A stretch of 59,946 nt of DNA from Fibrobacter sp. (GCA_017965445.1 JAGCPZ010000018.1:1-59946), one strand, 5' to 3'. Shown: positions 17,181-26,189, counted from the stretch's first letter. Numbers and translations are program-made. Notes: generated from the letters alone by a model not told the origin.

Positions 17181-17942
17181 ATGGCTAAGATCAAAGTAAA
17201 ATCCGCAAAAGAAATCGAATTGATTCGCGACGCAGGTGCACTCGCCGCCGAAACGCTGATCCGTGCGGGCGAAATGTGCAAGCCCGGCGTCTCCACGCTC
17301 GAAATCGACGAATTCATCGGCGACTACACTCGCCAGCACAAGGGCATCTCTGCCTGCATGGGCTACCACGGTTATCCGCGCTACGCTTGCATCAGCCTCA
17401 ACGAAGTGGTGTGCCACGGCATCCCGAACGCAAACACCATCCTCAAGGATGGCGATATCGTGAACATCGACATCACGACGATTCTCTCCGGCTATCACGG
17501 CGATACCTCCGCCATGTTCTGCGTCGGCAAAGTCTCTGATATTGCCCGCGAACTCGTCGATACCGCCAAGTTCTGCATGGAAGAAGGCATCCGCGCTGCT
17601 GGCGAACAAGGCGCTCACTGGAACGACATTGGCTGCGCCATCCAGGACATCGCCGACGAACACGGCTTCAGCGTCGTCGAAGACTATTGCGGACACGGCA
17701 TCGGCCGTGGCTTCCACGAAGAACCGACCGTCTATCACTTCCGCAACTACGAACGCTGCCCGTTCATCGAAGTCGGCAACGTGTTCACCGTCGAACCGAT
17801 GATCAACGTCGGTCGCCCGGGCACCAAGACTCTCAGGGACGGCTGGACCGCCGTGACCCGTGACGGAAGCCTCAGCGCCCAGTGGGAACACACTGTCGTC
17901 AAAACCAAGGACGGCATCGACATTTTGACGCTCCCGCGCTAA
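17181..17942 (+). CDS. map: Methionine aminopeptidase, type I
   Basis: MetAP removes the N-terminal Met from nascent proteins. The 253-residue enzyme has the pita-bread fold motifs: GYHGYPRYACISLNEVVCHGIP, VNIDITTILSGYHGDTSAMF (metal-binding Asp), GHGIGRGFHEEPTVYHF (metal His), VFTVEPMI (Glu) and SAQWEHTVV (final Glu). All metal ligands are present, and the length fits a type I enzyme without an extra zinc finger. The usual neighbours secY and infA are not adjacent here. Confidence 0.96.
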   Translation: MAKIKVKSAKEIELIRDAGALAAETLIRAGEMCKPGVSTLEIDEFIGDYTRQHKGISACMGYHGYPRYACISLNEVVCHGIPNANTILKDGDIVNIDITTILSGYHGDTSAMFCVGKVSDIARELVDTAKFCMEEGIRAAGEQGAHWNDIGCAIQDIADEHGFSVVEDYCGHGIGRGFHEEPTVYHFRNYERCPFIEVGNVFTVEPMINVGRPGTKTLRDGWTAVTRDGSLSAQWEHTVVKTKDGIDILTLPR

Positions 17943-17975
17943 AAAATACAAGTTCGAAAACATTGATTATTAAAG

Positions 17976-18011
17976 CACCTCAGACAACTCCCCTGGGGTG
18001 TTTCTTTTTTT
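17976..18011 (+). terminator. Rho-independent terminator after map
   Basis: A CACCTCAG / CTGGGGTG stem (one G-U pair) is followed by TTTCTTTTTTT. Confidence 0.88.
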
Positions 18012-18070
18012 GATGTAAGGCTTTACAATATTTTTTTCAACAAGGCATAACTACCCCCAAAAAAAACCGA

Positions 18071-18078
18071 TATTTTTG
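18071..18078 (+). promoter_or_regulatory. TATTTTTG element just before the GH8 ATG
   Basis: The element ends 5 nt before the ATG at 18084. If it is the -10, transcription would start at or next to the start codon. No clear -35 and no Shine-Dalgarno are seen. Confidence 0.4.
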
Positions 18079-18083
18079 TTGAC

Positions 18084-19760
18084 ATGAACACAACAAAGCT
18101 ATTAGCCTTCTCTTTAGCCCTGTTGCTGGGAGCCTCCGCAGCTACAGCAGCCGATTCCAAAATATACACAGGAACCTTCTTTGACGAGAAGAATTCCTAC
18201 TACGGTCCGGATTGCGAAAAAGACGGTTCCCAATCGACTGGCGCCTACTACACCGGCGATTACACCAGCCCGTTCAAGACCATCCTGGGTAAGACCGACA
18301 AGGATATTCAGGATAAGATGGACGAACTCTGGAACCATTACTTCGGTGGCCAGAACGACAAAACCGTGTATTACGAAGACCGCGATGGTGGCTACATTGT
18401 CGATATCAACAACAACGATATCCGTTCCGAAGGCATGAGTTACGGCATGATGATTGCCGTGCAGACCAACCACAAAGATGAATTTAAAAAGCTCTGGAAT
18501 TGGGCCAAGAGTCACCTCTGGCATGATCCCGCTAGAGGTGGCAACGGCTACTTCTCCTGGCAGGCAAACCGCGACGGTTCTACGCGAGACCAAGGAAATG
18601 CACCCGATGGCGAAATTTACTTCATGATGTCGCTCCTGTTTGCAGCTCATCGCTGGGACGACGAAGGCTACATGAAGGATGCGCAAACCATTCTGAAAGC
18701 CTGTTGGAAAGGCAATGGCGGCTCCCTGTACAGCGAAAGAGATTTCATCGCTACATTCCAACCGACAGACGGCAACAACACTTGGGGCGATGCCTCCTAT
18801 AGCCTGCCTGCATTCGTCGATTTGTTCAGTCGCTGGTCCGATACCAACAAGGACAAATGGCAGAAGGCGACAAAAGCCACCCGCGACCACATCTACAACT
18901 CCGCTAACCCCAAATCGGGTCTGTGCAGCGACTACAGCAACTTTGATGGAACGCCGCACTACGCATTTAGCGACAATTCCACGAAGTATGCGTTCGACGC
19001 CATCCGTTGTCCCATGAACTACGGCATGGACAGTTACCTGTTCGGTGTGGATATGCAGCGCCAGACGAAAATCGCGAAGGTTATCACCGACTTCTTCGAA
19101 AAGGACAACTACCAGCACGGCCACTTCAATTGGGACGGTACTAACGGATACGGTGCGTTCACCATCGGCCAGGCCGGTGCAAATGCCGTGGCGACCTACG
19201 CGTTGCTCGAAGAAAATGACTACAAGGATTTGGTCAAGAAAGTCTTGCAGAAGGCCTGGGACTCTAAGCCCATTGTGGGCAGTCAGCGCTACTATGACGG
19301 TCTAGTCCATTACCTCGCCATGCTCCACCTCACCGGCAACTTCAAAATCTGGAAGCCTAAGCCGCAGGTCGAGAAAAAGACTATAACCGCAAACGAATAC
19401 AACGGTGTGAAATACGAAAAGGATACCACGTTCCACGCATTCGAATCCTGCAAGCTCTACGAATTGACCGTAAAGCCTGAACCGCAAAAAGATACGACAG
19501 TAAAAGACACAACCGTGAAAGACACATCCTCTGCAATTCATACAACTATGAGGATAAGCAGCCTTGTAAAGGTTAGGGCGACCAACCACTCCGTCGTCAT
19601 CGAAAACGCTCCGGCAGGCGCTAGGTTTGCCGTCACGGACCTCAACGGACGCGTTCTCGCGACATCAAAGATAAACTCAGCAACGCAAGAAATCCGCATC
19701 GACAATAAAGGTGTCATGTTAGTCGTTGTCGGCGATAGGGCGTACAAGGTCATGAAGTAA
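18084..19760 (+). CDS. Secreted glycoside hydrolase family 8 (endoglucanase or xylanase)
   Basis: The 558-residue protein has a signal peptide (1-23, ending ATAA). A GH8 catalytic domain covers about 30-430, with probable acid E116 in RSEGMSYGMM, conserved D175 in APDGEIYF, and the aromatic-rich HRWDDEGY and SYSLPAFVDLF segments. GH8 enzymes invert beta-1,4 bonds in cellulose, xylan or chitosan; the substrate cannot be set from sequence alone. A Thr/Asp linker (KDTTVKDTTVKDT, about 472-485) leads to a C-terminal beta domain of about 70 residues that resembles type IX-like sorting domains (VTDLNGRVLATS, then YKVMK). Confidence 0.9.
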   Translation: MNTTKLLAFSLALLLGASAATAADSKIYTGTFFDEKNSYYGPDCEKDGSQSTGAYYTGDYTSPFKTILGKTDKDIQDKMDELWNHYFGGQNDKTVYYEDRDGGYIVDINNNDIRSEGMSYGMMIAVQTNHKDEFKKLWNWAKSHLWHDPARGGNGYFSWQANRDGSTRDQGNAPDGEIYFMMSLLFAAHRWDDEGYMKDAQTILKACWKGNGGSLYSERDFIATFQPTDGNNTWGDASYSLPAFVDLFSRWSDTNKDKWQKATKATRDHIYNSANPKSGLCSDYSNFDGTPHYAFSDNSTKYAFDAIRCPMNYGMDSYLFGVDMQRQTKIAKVITDFFEKDNYQHGHFNWDGTNGYGAFTIGQAGANAVATYALLEENDYKDLVKKVLQKAWDSKPIVGSQRYYDGLVHYLAMLHLTGNFKIWKPKPQVEKKTITANEYNGVKYEKDTTFHAFESCKLYELTVKPEPQKDTTVKDTTVKDTSSAIHTTMRISSLVKVRATNHSVVIENAPAGARFAVTDLNGRVLATSKINSATQEIRIDNKGVMLVVVGDRAYKVMK

Positions 19761-19784
19761 TCTTCCGCAAGGCGAAATTGATTG

Positions 19785-19818
19785 GGGCGTGCCGCGGTTG
19801 CACGCCCTATTTTTTATT
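19785..19818 (+). terminator. Rho-independent terminator after the GH8 gene
   Basis: A GGGCGTGC / GCACGCCC stem with a 7-nt loop is followed by TATTTTTTATTT. Confidence 0.88.
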
Positions 19819-19907
19819 TACGCTTCATTTTTCGCACCCAAACTTGCAGTTTTCCGCAAAAAAGATTAGTTTTACGGGCACCACCTACCACTCCAAGTCT
19901 CTAGCCA

Positions 19908-20243
19908 ATGTCATTTCTCAGCAACGCACGCGATAAAACCATCAAATTATTTTTCCAGCGGAACGATTTCATCAAGAAGTTTGGCGAAATCGAGAACGTC
20001 GATATCGACACGCAAGAAAACATTGCAACCATAGTCATCCTTCTGCATGGAGAAACGGAACCGACCACACTTTACGCCCATTACTACTTCGAAGATGGGG
20101 AACAAGGGACCGAAATGGTGATAAGCAAAGTAGATTGCGAAAGAGAACTGATTAACGTCATCGCCGCATGGTGGTTCAAGGGACACACAATCAAGAAGGC
20201 ACTCCCAAAAGGGGCCGGACTATTCGCAAAAATTCTGTTCTAA
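19908..20243 (+). CDS. Small protein of unknown function, paralogue of the next gene
   Basis: The 111-residue protein has no signal or membrane segment. Its second half aligns by eye with the product of the next gene: HGE followed by P, a Y in the next strand, GTEM against ETEI, a Trp-containing helix, and a closing hydrophobic G-x-F/L-x-K-x-x-x motif. It looks like a diverged tandem duplicate. It heads a cluster with the EcsC-like gene. Function is unknown. Confidence 0.65.
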   Translation: MSFLSNARDKTIKLFFQRNDFIKKFGEIENVDIDTQENIATIVILLHGETEPTTLYAHYYFEDGEQGTEMVISKVDCERELINVIAAWWFKGHTIKKALPKGAGLFAKILF

Positions 20244-20264
20244 AGCTTCACAGAAAGGATTCAC

Positions 20265-20552
20265 ATGGACGAGCAACTTCAAAAAATCCTAAACAACGTC
20301 AATTTTAGCGTCAACGCGAACAAGCAAACAATGGACTTGACCGTTCTTCCCCACGGCGAAAGCTCCCCCATTTCGTTCCATATGAACTACAAGCTCGTCG
20401 AAAAAGGGGACGAAACCGAAATTTTTATCCAGAATGTGGCTTCAGACCGACTCTGGATTGACGAACTCATCAAAATGTGGCTCGAACGGCGCAATTTTCA
20501 ATACAAGATTCCCCCAAACATCGCTGGATTTGTTAAAATGTTTTTGAAATAG
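20265..20552 (+). CDS. Small protein of unknown function, paralogue of the previous gene
   Basis: The 95-residue protein follows the previous gene by 21 bp, with an AAAGGA upstream of the ATG. It shares with that protein the HGES-S-P turn, GDETEIFI, a Trp-rich helix (LWIDELIKMWLERR) and a hydrophobic C-terminus (IAGFVKMFLK). It has no signal peptide. The conserved pairing next to an EcsC-like gene suggests one shared process, not identified. Confidence 0.65.
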   Translation: MDEQLQKILNNVNFSVNANKQTMDLTVLPHGESSPISFHMNYKLVEKGDETEIFIQNVASDRLWIDELIKMWLERRNFQYKIPPNIAGFVKMFLK

Positions 20553-20569
20553 GAGTAAAAGAGGCGCCC

Positions 20570-21247
20570 ATGTTGAATTTTAAAGAATACAAAGACAAGA
20601 AAGAAGAATCCATCCAGGAGATGGTCTATTCCATCATATTCAACTTGATAACGGACATTCCGGACTCGCTCCTAGCCCCCAATACCGATCCCGACAAAAG
20701 GGTCGAGATTTTGACTAGACAGGCTGCATTGAAGGCTGCCACCGTAAGCACATCTCTTTCCATTCCTGCTGGATTCACCGGAGTCCTCACGTCCATCCCA
20801 GATATCGCCGCTGTATGGCGCATCCAGGCGCAACTCGTCTCCGACATCGCCTGCACCTACGGCAAGTTCGCCATGCTTTCACGCGAAGCCATGGTCTGGT
20901 GCCTATTCCGTCACAGCGCGGCCTCTCTACTTCGAGATGTCGCCGTCCGTACCGGCAGCCGCATTGTCGTGCAGAAGCTCTCGCTTTCGGCGCTCCAGAA
21001 GCTGCTCCAGAGAATCGGCGTCAAGGTTTCCACGAACTTCCTCGGTCGCATCGCCCTCCGCGCCATCCCCGCCATCGGGGCCATCGGCAACGGAGCCTAT
21101 ACATTCTTTGATACAATGGAAGTCGGTAAAACCGCAGCCACTTACTTCAAGGCACTAGAGGGTATGGAAAAGCCCGAACTCGTCGAAAATTCCATTGACA
21201 AAGAAGCAGCCTCCGACGAAGACGATACCGAATTCAACAAGGACTAA
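20570..21247 (+). CDS. EcsC-like protein
   Basis: The 225-residue protein starts 17 bp after the preceding gene. Its centre matches the EcsC pattern: many Ala, then AGFTGVLTSIPDIAAVWRIQAQ and LVSDIACTYGK, with further hydrophobic helices (LGRIALRAIPAIGAIGNGAYTFFD). EcsC proteins in Bacillus affect ABC-exporter function and secretion, but the biochemical role is unclear. The acidic C-terminus is low complexity. The family assignment is by eye and moderate. Confidence 0.65.
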   Translation: MLNFKEYKDKKEESIQEMVYSIIFNLITDIPDSLLAPNTDPDKRVEILTRQAALKAATVSTSLSIPAGFTGVLTSIPDIAAVWRIQAQLVSDIACTYGKFAMLSREAMVWCLFRHSAASLLRDVAVRTGSRIVVQKLSLSALQKLLQRIGVKVSTNFLGRIALRAIPAIGAIGNGAYTFFDTMEVGKTAATYFKALEGMEKPELVENSIDKEAASDEDDTEFNKD

Positions 21248-21286
21248 GCCACCTAGTTTCTGCGTTCTCGCAATGACTTTCCGCCA

Positions 21287-22765
21287 GTGACCGCTAGTCA
21301 AAAGATTAAAGAATTCTTCAAGCGACATGGAATTTTCGGGTTCCTTGTACTCACGCTCTTTATTCTCTTTACTTTATCCTTTATCAGCGAAAGGACGCCA
21401 CTGAACGATGGCGCTGGTTACGACGGTGCGTTCTACTACAGCGTTGCGCAGAATTTTTCCACGGACTTCTGGACTACGGGTTACGACAGTTTCCGCATTT
21501 TCCGTATTTTTCCGTTCTTTCTGATAAACTTGTTCTTTTCGCTTTTGGGCATCGAGGCGACACATACAAACTTGATGCTCTCGATGTACGTACTCCATTT
21601 TGCAAACCTTTCAGTCCAGATTATATTCTTTGCCAAGTTCATGCAGCTGAACGCCTGGAAAAAGGCGACCAAGGCAATAATCTTCGCTTGTTTCTTTTTC
21701 AATTACTTCGTCCTCAAGAACTGCGGTTATGAACCGTTCCAAACGGACGCTTTCGCCGTCACGATTTTCCTCGTTTCATTTTACTATTTGCAGTGCGGCA
21801 AGTTCACCCGCTCACTCCTAGTTTCGTTCCTGGGAATTCCTACGTGGCCGACGATCACATACATGATTTGGCTTCTGTACTTTTTCAAGGACCCGTTCCC
21901 GCAAACGGCCAGGCGTCTAAACGTCCACACGGGCAAAGCCATTGCCATCGTGTTCCCGCTGATGTCTGTCGGGGCGGTCGCGACGCTCTACCTGCTTCAC
22001 AAGCAGCCACTTCTCGAAAGCATGCTTTTCTGCAAGGCCTCGCCCCCGCTAATCCTCGCAAGCGCCATCGACTGGGGAGCGTTCCTCTATTTCGCCTTAC
22101 GGAGCTGCGACTTCCATTTTTACAGTCCGCTCACCTACATCCGCGAATTTTTCCGCCAGTCCATCTGGAAAAAGGCAATTATCGTAGCCCTCCCCTTTGC
22201 CGCGATTTCGATTTTCCTGAAAGCCCACACCAACGACGAATTCTACTTCAACGAAGTCGCGTTCCTCCTCCAGACGCTTCTCCGCCCGCTCAAGTACCCG
22301 CTAGTTACCCCAGCCGCGCACGTCTGTTATTTTGGAATTCTACCGTTACTCGCCCTCTTTTATTTCCGCGATTTTACAAGAGACATTTTCAACCGCAGAC
22401 CAGGCTACGCACTCGCATTCCTCGCATTCCTCTTTTTTGCAACCGACAGCGAAGCAAGGCACGTCATCCCGCTTCTCCCAATGATTCTCGTCCCGCTCGG
22501 ATGCGTTCTCGACAAGGCGAATCTGGATGCAAAAGCGGCTACATCGTTAATAGCCTTGCAAGTCGTGCTCAGCCATTTTTATATACCGATTAACGTCGAA
22601 GGGACTGCCGAAGCACTCGCCACCAACGATTACTACGGAGTCGCCCAGCGGTATTTCATGAATTTCGGCCCTTGGATGTCGCCTTTATTCTATACTGTTT
22701 GGCTCTCGATTGCCGTTATATCAGGCTTTTTAGTCTATTTAATTGTGAAAAAGCGCAAAAACTAG
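21287..22765 (+). CDS. Polytopic membrane protein, GT-C glycosyltransferase-like
   Basis: The 492-residue protein has about ten hydrophobic helices. No in-frame ATG lies near, so GTG at 21287 is chosen. After the first helix comes GAGYDGAFYYSVAQNF; a GYDGxFYY motif in the first extracytoplasmic loop is common in GT-C-type lipid-linked sugar transferases, where the Asp is catalytic. No substrate can be given. It overlaps no neighbour and lies between the EcsC cluster and fusA. Confidence 0.6.
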   Translation: MTASQKIKEFFKRHGIFGFLVLTLFILFTLSFISERTPLNDGAGYDGAFYYSVAQNFSTDFWTTGYDSFRIFRIFPFFLINLFFSLLGIEATHTNLMLSMYVLHFANLSVQIIFFAKFMQLNAWKKATKAIIFACFFFNYFVLKNCGYEPFQTDAFAVTIFLVSFYYLQCGKFTRSLLVSFLGIPTWPTITYMIWLLYFFKDPFPQTARRLNVHTGKAIAIVFPLMSVGAVATLYLLHKQPLLESMLFCKASPPLILASAIDWGAFLYFALRSCDFHFYSPLTYIREFFRQSIWKKAIIVALPFAAISIFLKAHTNDEFYFNEVAFLLQTLLRPLKYPLVTPAAHVCYFGILPLLALFYFRDFTRDIFNRRPGYALAFLAFLFFATDSEARHVIPLLPMILVPLGCVLDKANLDAKAATSLIALQVVLSHFYIPINVEGTAEALATNDYYGVAQRYFMNFGPWMSPLFYTVWLSIAVISGFLVYLIVKKRKN

Positions 22766-22830
22766 TCTTTTTCGACCCGTTTTGTTCAATCAAAAGAAAA
22801 ACCGCCCTTGAGCCAGCCCCGATTTTTTTC

Positions 22831-22838
22831 TATTTTTG
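22831..22838 (+). promoter_or_regulatory. TATTTTTG element upstream of fusA
   Basis: The element fits the TAnnTTTG pattern and lies 43 nt before the fusA ATG, allowing a leader of about 35 nt. Confidence 0.35.
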
Positions 22839-22881
22839 GGCGCAACATTCAATAACATCAACTCCATCAGTGGAATAAAAT

Positions 22882-25011
22882 ATGAAAAACATTGAAAAGC
22901 ACAGAAATATTGGTATTTCTGCACACATCGACTCCGGTAAGACAACCCTTACCGAACGTATTCTCTACTTCACAAAGCGCATTCACGCTATTCACGAAGT
23001 CCGTGGCAAGGACGGCGTCGGTGCCACGATGGACTCCATGGAACTTGAACGCGAACGCGGCATCACGATTCAGTCTGCCGCTACGTTCGCAAACTGGACC
23101 CACACCAAGAGCGGCGAAGCCGACTCCATCAACATCATCGATACCCCGGGGCACGTGGACTTCACTATCGAAGTGGAACGTTCTCTCCGCGTGTTGGACG
23201 GTGCTATCCTCGTCCTTACGGGTGTTGAAGGCGTCCAGTCCCAGTCCATCACCGTTGACCGTCAGATGAAGCGCTACCATGTTCCGCGCGTCGTGTTCGT
23301 GAACAAGTGCGACCGCTCCGGTGCAAACCCGCTCCGCGTTGCAGTCATGCTCAAGGAAAAGCTCAACCACAAGCCCTGCGTCATGCAGATTCCTATAGGC
23401 TTGGAAGCCAATCTTAAGGGCGTGGTTGACCTTATCGAAATGAAGGCCTACTACTTCGAAGGCGACAACGGCGACGACATGATCGAAAAGGAAATTCCGG
23501 CCGAACTCGTTGACCAGGCCAACGAATACCGCGAAAAGCTCATCGACTGCTGCGCCGACTACAGCGACGAAATCATGGAAAAGGCCATGGAAGGCCAGTA
23601 CGGCGTTGATGATATCGACAAGGCCCTCATCAAGAAGACCATCCGCGAAGCAACCATCCGCCTCGACATCACCCCGGTGTTCATGGGTTCTGCCCACAAG
23701 AACATTGGTGTCCAGAAGCTCCTCGACGGTGTTATCGACTACCTCCCGTGCCCGACCGATGTTGAAAACAAGGCTCTCGACCTCGACAACAACGAAGCCG
23801 AAGTCGTGCTCGAAAGCGCCGACGACAAGCCGCTCGTCTGCTACGCATTCAAGCTCGTGAACGACCGCTATGGCCAGCTCACCTACATCCGCGTCTATCA
23901 GGGTACCCTCAAGAAGGGCGACATGATTACCAACATGGCCACCGGCAAGAAGGTTTCTGTTGGTCGCTTGGTCCGTATGCACGCTGACGAAATGGTGGAC
24001 ATCACCGAAGCCGGTGCAGGCGACATCGTCGCTCTGTTCGGTATCGACTGCGCTTCCGGTACGACATTCACGGATGGCAAGAACCACTACAACATGACTT
24101 CCATGCACGTTCCTAACCCGGTTATCGAACTTGTTATCGAAGCCAAGAACCGTGACGACCTCGACAACATGTCCAAGGCCCTCAACCGCTTCACGAAGGA
24201 AGACCCGACGTTCCAGGTCGAAGTCGATAAGGAATCCGGCCAGACCATCATCAAGGGTATGGGCGAACTCCACCTCGACGTTTATATCGAACGTATGCGC
24301 CGCGAATACAAGTGCGACGTCCAGACTGGTGCTCCGCAGGTGGCTTACCGCGAAACCATCACCCGTCCGGCCAAGTTCGACTACACCCACAAGAAGCAGA
24401 CTGGTGGTTCCGGTCAGTACGCTAAGGTTGTCGGCGAAATGCGCCCGATGGTTGTCGAAGGCGACCAGGAAAAGGTCTATAACTTCGTCAACTCCGTCGT
24501 CGGCGGCCGTATTCCGAAGGAATACATTCCGTCTTGCGACAAGGGTTTCCAGAGCTGCATGGAAGCTGGTTCCTTGATCGGCTTCCCGGTCGTGGGTATC
24601 GAAATGGAAGTTCAGGATGGTGCATTCCACCCGGTGGACTCCTCTGACATGGCGTTCCAGATTGCAGCCCGTATGGCCTTCCGCGAAGCTTTCGCCAAGG
24701 CTGGTGCTCAGATTCTCGAACCGATCATGAAGGTCGAAATCCAGACTCCGACCGAATTCCAGGGTTCTGTCGTTGGTAACGTTTCCCAGCGCCGTGGTGC
24801 CATCACCGGCACGACCGAAGAACAGGGCATGACGACGATTGATGCAGAAGTTCCGCTTTCCGAAATGTTCGGTTACGCTACGGACCTCCGCTCCATGACT
24901 CAGGGTAAGGCCGAATTCACGATGGAATTCTGCAAGTACCTCCCGGTTCCGAAGAACATCCAGGAAGAACTCATCAAGAAGTACGGCGACAAGGCCAAGG
25001 CTAGAGCTTAG
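22882..25011 (+). CDS. fusA: Elongation factor G, EFG1 (mitochondrial/spirochaete) type
   Basis: EF-G drives translocation on the ribosome. The 709-residue protein has GTPase motifs [25 protein letters not shown] and NKCDRSGA, plus domains II-V (LGELHLD is [12 protein letters not shown] here; [14 protein letters not shown] in domain V). Several stretches ([51 protein letters not shown]) look more like mitochondrial EFG1 and spirochaete spdEFG1 than E. coli FusA. Bacteria with this type usually have a second EF-G for ribosome recycling; none is in this window. It is not in an rpsL-rpsG-tuf cluster. Confidence 0.94.
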   Translation: MKNIEKHRNIGISAHIDSGKTTLTERILYFTKRIHAIHEVRGKDGVGATMDSMELERERGITIQSAATFANWTHTKSGEADSINIIDTPGHVDFTIEVERSLRVLDGAILVLTGVEGVQSQSITVDRQMKRYHVPRVVFVNKCDRSGANPLRVAVMLKEKLNHKPCVMQIPIGLEANLKGVVDLIEMKAYYFEGDNGDDMIEKEIPAELVDQANEYREKLIDCCADYSDEIMEKAMEGQYGVDDIDKALIKKTIREATIRLDITPVFMGSAHKNIGVQKLLDGVIDYLPCPTDVENKALDLDNNEAEVVLESADDKPLVCYAFKLVNDRYGQLTYIRVYQGTLKKGDMITNMATGKKVSVGRLVRMHADEMVDITEAGAGDIVALFGIDCASGTTFTDGKNHYNMTSMHVPNPVIELVIEAKNRDDLDNMSKALNRFTKEDPTFQVEVDKESGQTIIKGMGELHLDVYIERMRREYKCDVQTGAPQVAYRETITRPAKFDYTHKKQTGGSGQYAKVVGEMRPMVVEGDQEKVYNFVNSVVGGRIPKEYIPSCDKGFQSCMEAGSLIGFPVVGIEMEVQDGAFHPVDSSDMAFQIAARMAFREAFAKAGAQILEPIMKVEIQTPTEFQGSVVGNVSQRRGAITGTTEEQGMTTIDAEVPLSEMFGYATDLRSMTQGKAEFTMEFCKYLPVPKNIQEELIKKYGDKAKARA

Positions 25012-25040
25012 TTTTAAGCCCAAACTTCTCGCAAGTTTAA

Positions 25041-25073
25041 AAGGTCTGCAACGCAAGTTGCAGACCTTTTTTA
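25041..25073 (+). terminator. Rho-independent terminator after fusA
   Basis: A perfect 12-bp stem (AAGGTCTGCAAC / GTTGCAGACCTT) with a GCAA tetraloop is followed by T4-T6. Confidence 0.93.
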
Positions 25074-25109
25074 TTCACGACACAAAGCACACACACAGGT
25101 TTATTCTTA

Positions 25110-25227
25110 AAGAAAGGGCCCCGCGAACAGTAGGCCGCGGAGTCCTTGAAGGTTCGTAACACTAGTAAGTTCTACTCCACGATTCGATTCGGCTTCCCGT
25201 CTCAGAACCAGAATTTACTGGTATCAC
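25110..25227 (-). ncRNA. Candidate small RNA of about 118 nt
   Basis: The stretch between fusA and mazG has its own minus-strand promoter (see 25234-25261) and ends in a GC-rich hairpin (25117-25144; GGACTCCGCG against CGCGGGGCCC, one mismatch) followed by TTTCTTT. Inside are a 5' hairpin ACCAG / CTGGT and a possible long-range GGTTC / GAACC helix. There is no good ORF. The size is close to that of 6S-type RNAs of related phyla, but I cannot show that structure; it is simply a promoter-to-terminator unit without a protein. Confidence 0.55.
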
Positions 25228-25233
25228 AAGAAT

Positions 25234-25261
25234 AATATAGCGCACAAATTGCCAGTGCGAA
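25234..25261 (-). promoter_or_regulatory. Promoter for the candidate small RNA
   Basis: On the minus strand, -35 TTCGCA (25256-25261, 4 of 6 matches to TTGACA), a 16-bp spacer and -10 TATATT (25234-25239) predict a start near 25227. Confidence 0.55.
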
Positions 25262-25317
25262 CAAAATTTTTTAAAGTTAAAATTCCCAAAAAGAACATTC
25301 CAACTTGGAGCAGTGGT

Positions 25318-25400
25318 GAAATTAGTTACTAGTTACTAGTTACTAGTTAATAGTTAATAGCTAACAGTTTCTAGTAACTAGTAACTCAAAACTCAGAACT
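25318..25400. repeat. Heptad-repeat array D with 15-bp inverted repeat
   Basis: The left part has TTACTAG three times and TTAATAG twice. The right part has CTAGTAA twice, then CTCAAAA, CTCAGAA and CTCAATT. GTTACTAGTTACTAG (25325-25339) is the reverse complement of 25371-25385, so the element can fold back. The right end overlaps the mazG stop and last codons. The rest of 25012-25385 holds the fusA terminator and the candidate small RNA; no protein gene is seen there. Confidence 0.75.
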
Positions 25401-26189
25401 CAATTTTGCTTGTTTCCAAAGCTTTTGCAAGCCCTCCAAGCCCACATCCTTGATGTCTAGGCCCTGTTCCTTGACGAGGCGTTCTACCTCACGGAAACGC
25501 TTCTCGAACTTGTTGTTAGCTCGTTGCAACGCAATGTTGGCGTTAAAACCGCAATGGCGAGCCACATTCACCAAGCTGAACATGATGTCGCCAAATTCAT
25601 CTTCAAGGCGGTCAACGTTCGCATTTTCGGGAGTGACCTTTTCCATTTCGCTCCTGAACTCCGCAAATTCCTCTTGCACCTTGTCAAAAACAGGTCCCGC
25701 CTCACCCCAGTCAAAGCCGACCTTCGCGACCCTGCGGATAATATCTTGCGAACGGGCAAGCGTCGGCATGCTCTTACTGACTTTGTCCATAATGGACTCG
25801 CCCGCATGCTTTAAGTTGTTCTTTTCTTGCGCCTTGATGCGTTCCCAACGGCGGCTCACTTCATTGGCGTTATCGACTTGGGCATCGCCGAACACATGCG
25901 GATGTCTGCGCACCATCTTTTCGCAAAGTCCTTGCACCACATCATCAATAGAAAAATCGCCTTGCTCCTTCATCACCTGCGAATGGAAAATCACCTGGAA
26001 CAGCACATCGCCGAGTTCCTCGCACATGTGTTCCTTGTCGCCATCTTGGGCGGCATCGATAAATTCACAGCTCTCCTCGACCAAATACGGCAACAGCGAA
26101 TGCGTGTCCTGCTTGCGGTCCCACGGGCAGCCGTTTTCCGAGCGCAGACGCGACATTATTTCGACAAGATCATTAAACGTGTATTTCAT
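25386..26189 (-). CDS. mazG: Nucleoside triphosphate pyrophosphohydrolase MazG
   Basis: MazG hydrolyses NTPs and dNTPs to monophosphates and pyrophosphate. The ATG at 26189 gives 267 residues with the start MKYTFNDLVEIMSRLRSENG, matching the family; an in-frame GTG at 26231 would add 14 unlikely residues. The all-alpha NTP-PPase signature is in both halves: ENGCPWDRKQ, then EESCEF and EELGDVLFQV (metal-binding acidic residues), and EDEFGDIMFSLVNVARH in the second domain. TATCTTTTG ends 5 nt before the ATG. The last residues (SSEF) are encoded inside the heptad array. Confidence 0.94.
   Translation of the reverse strand: MKYTFNDLVEIMSRLRSENGCPWDRKQDTHSLLPYLVEESCEFIDAAQDGDKEHMCEELGDVLFQVIFHSQVMKEQGDFSIDDVVQGLCEKMVRRHPHVFGDAQVDNANEVSRRWERIKAQEKNNLKHAGESIMDKVSKSMPTLARSQDIIRRVAKVGFDWGEAGPVFDKVQEEFAEFRSEMEKVTPENANVDRLEDEFGDIMFSLVNVARHCGFNANIALQRANNKFEKRFREVERLVKEQGLDIKDVGLEGLQKLWKQAKLSSEF

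Noticed and set aside
18114..19124. A long minus-strand frame across GH8
   Set aside because: It is antisense to the clear GH8 domain, with no signal peptide or motif.
22867..25056. A 729-codon open frame on the minus strand across fusA
   Set aside because: It is the exact antisense of a highly biased, conserved gene. The frame stays open because of codon bias (few TTA/CTA/TCA codons). It has no start signal and its product is low-complexity His/Val/Asp-rich sequence.
25140..25200. tRNA- or tmRNA-like sequence (TTCGATTCG) between fusA and mazG
   Set aside because: No acceptor stem, D-arm or anticodon arm can be formed; better explained as part of the candidate small RNA.
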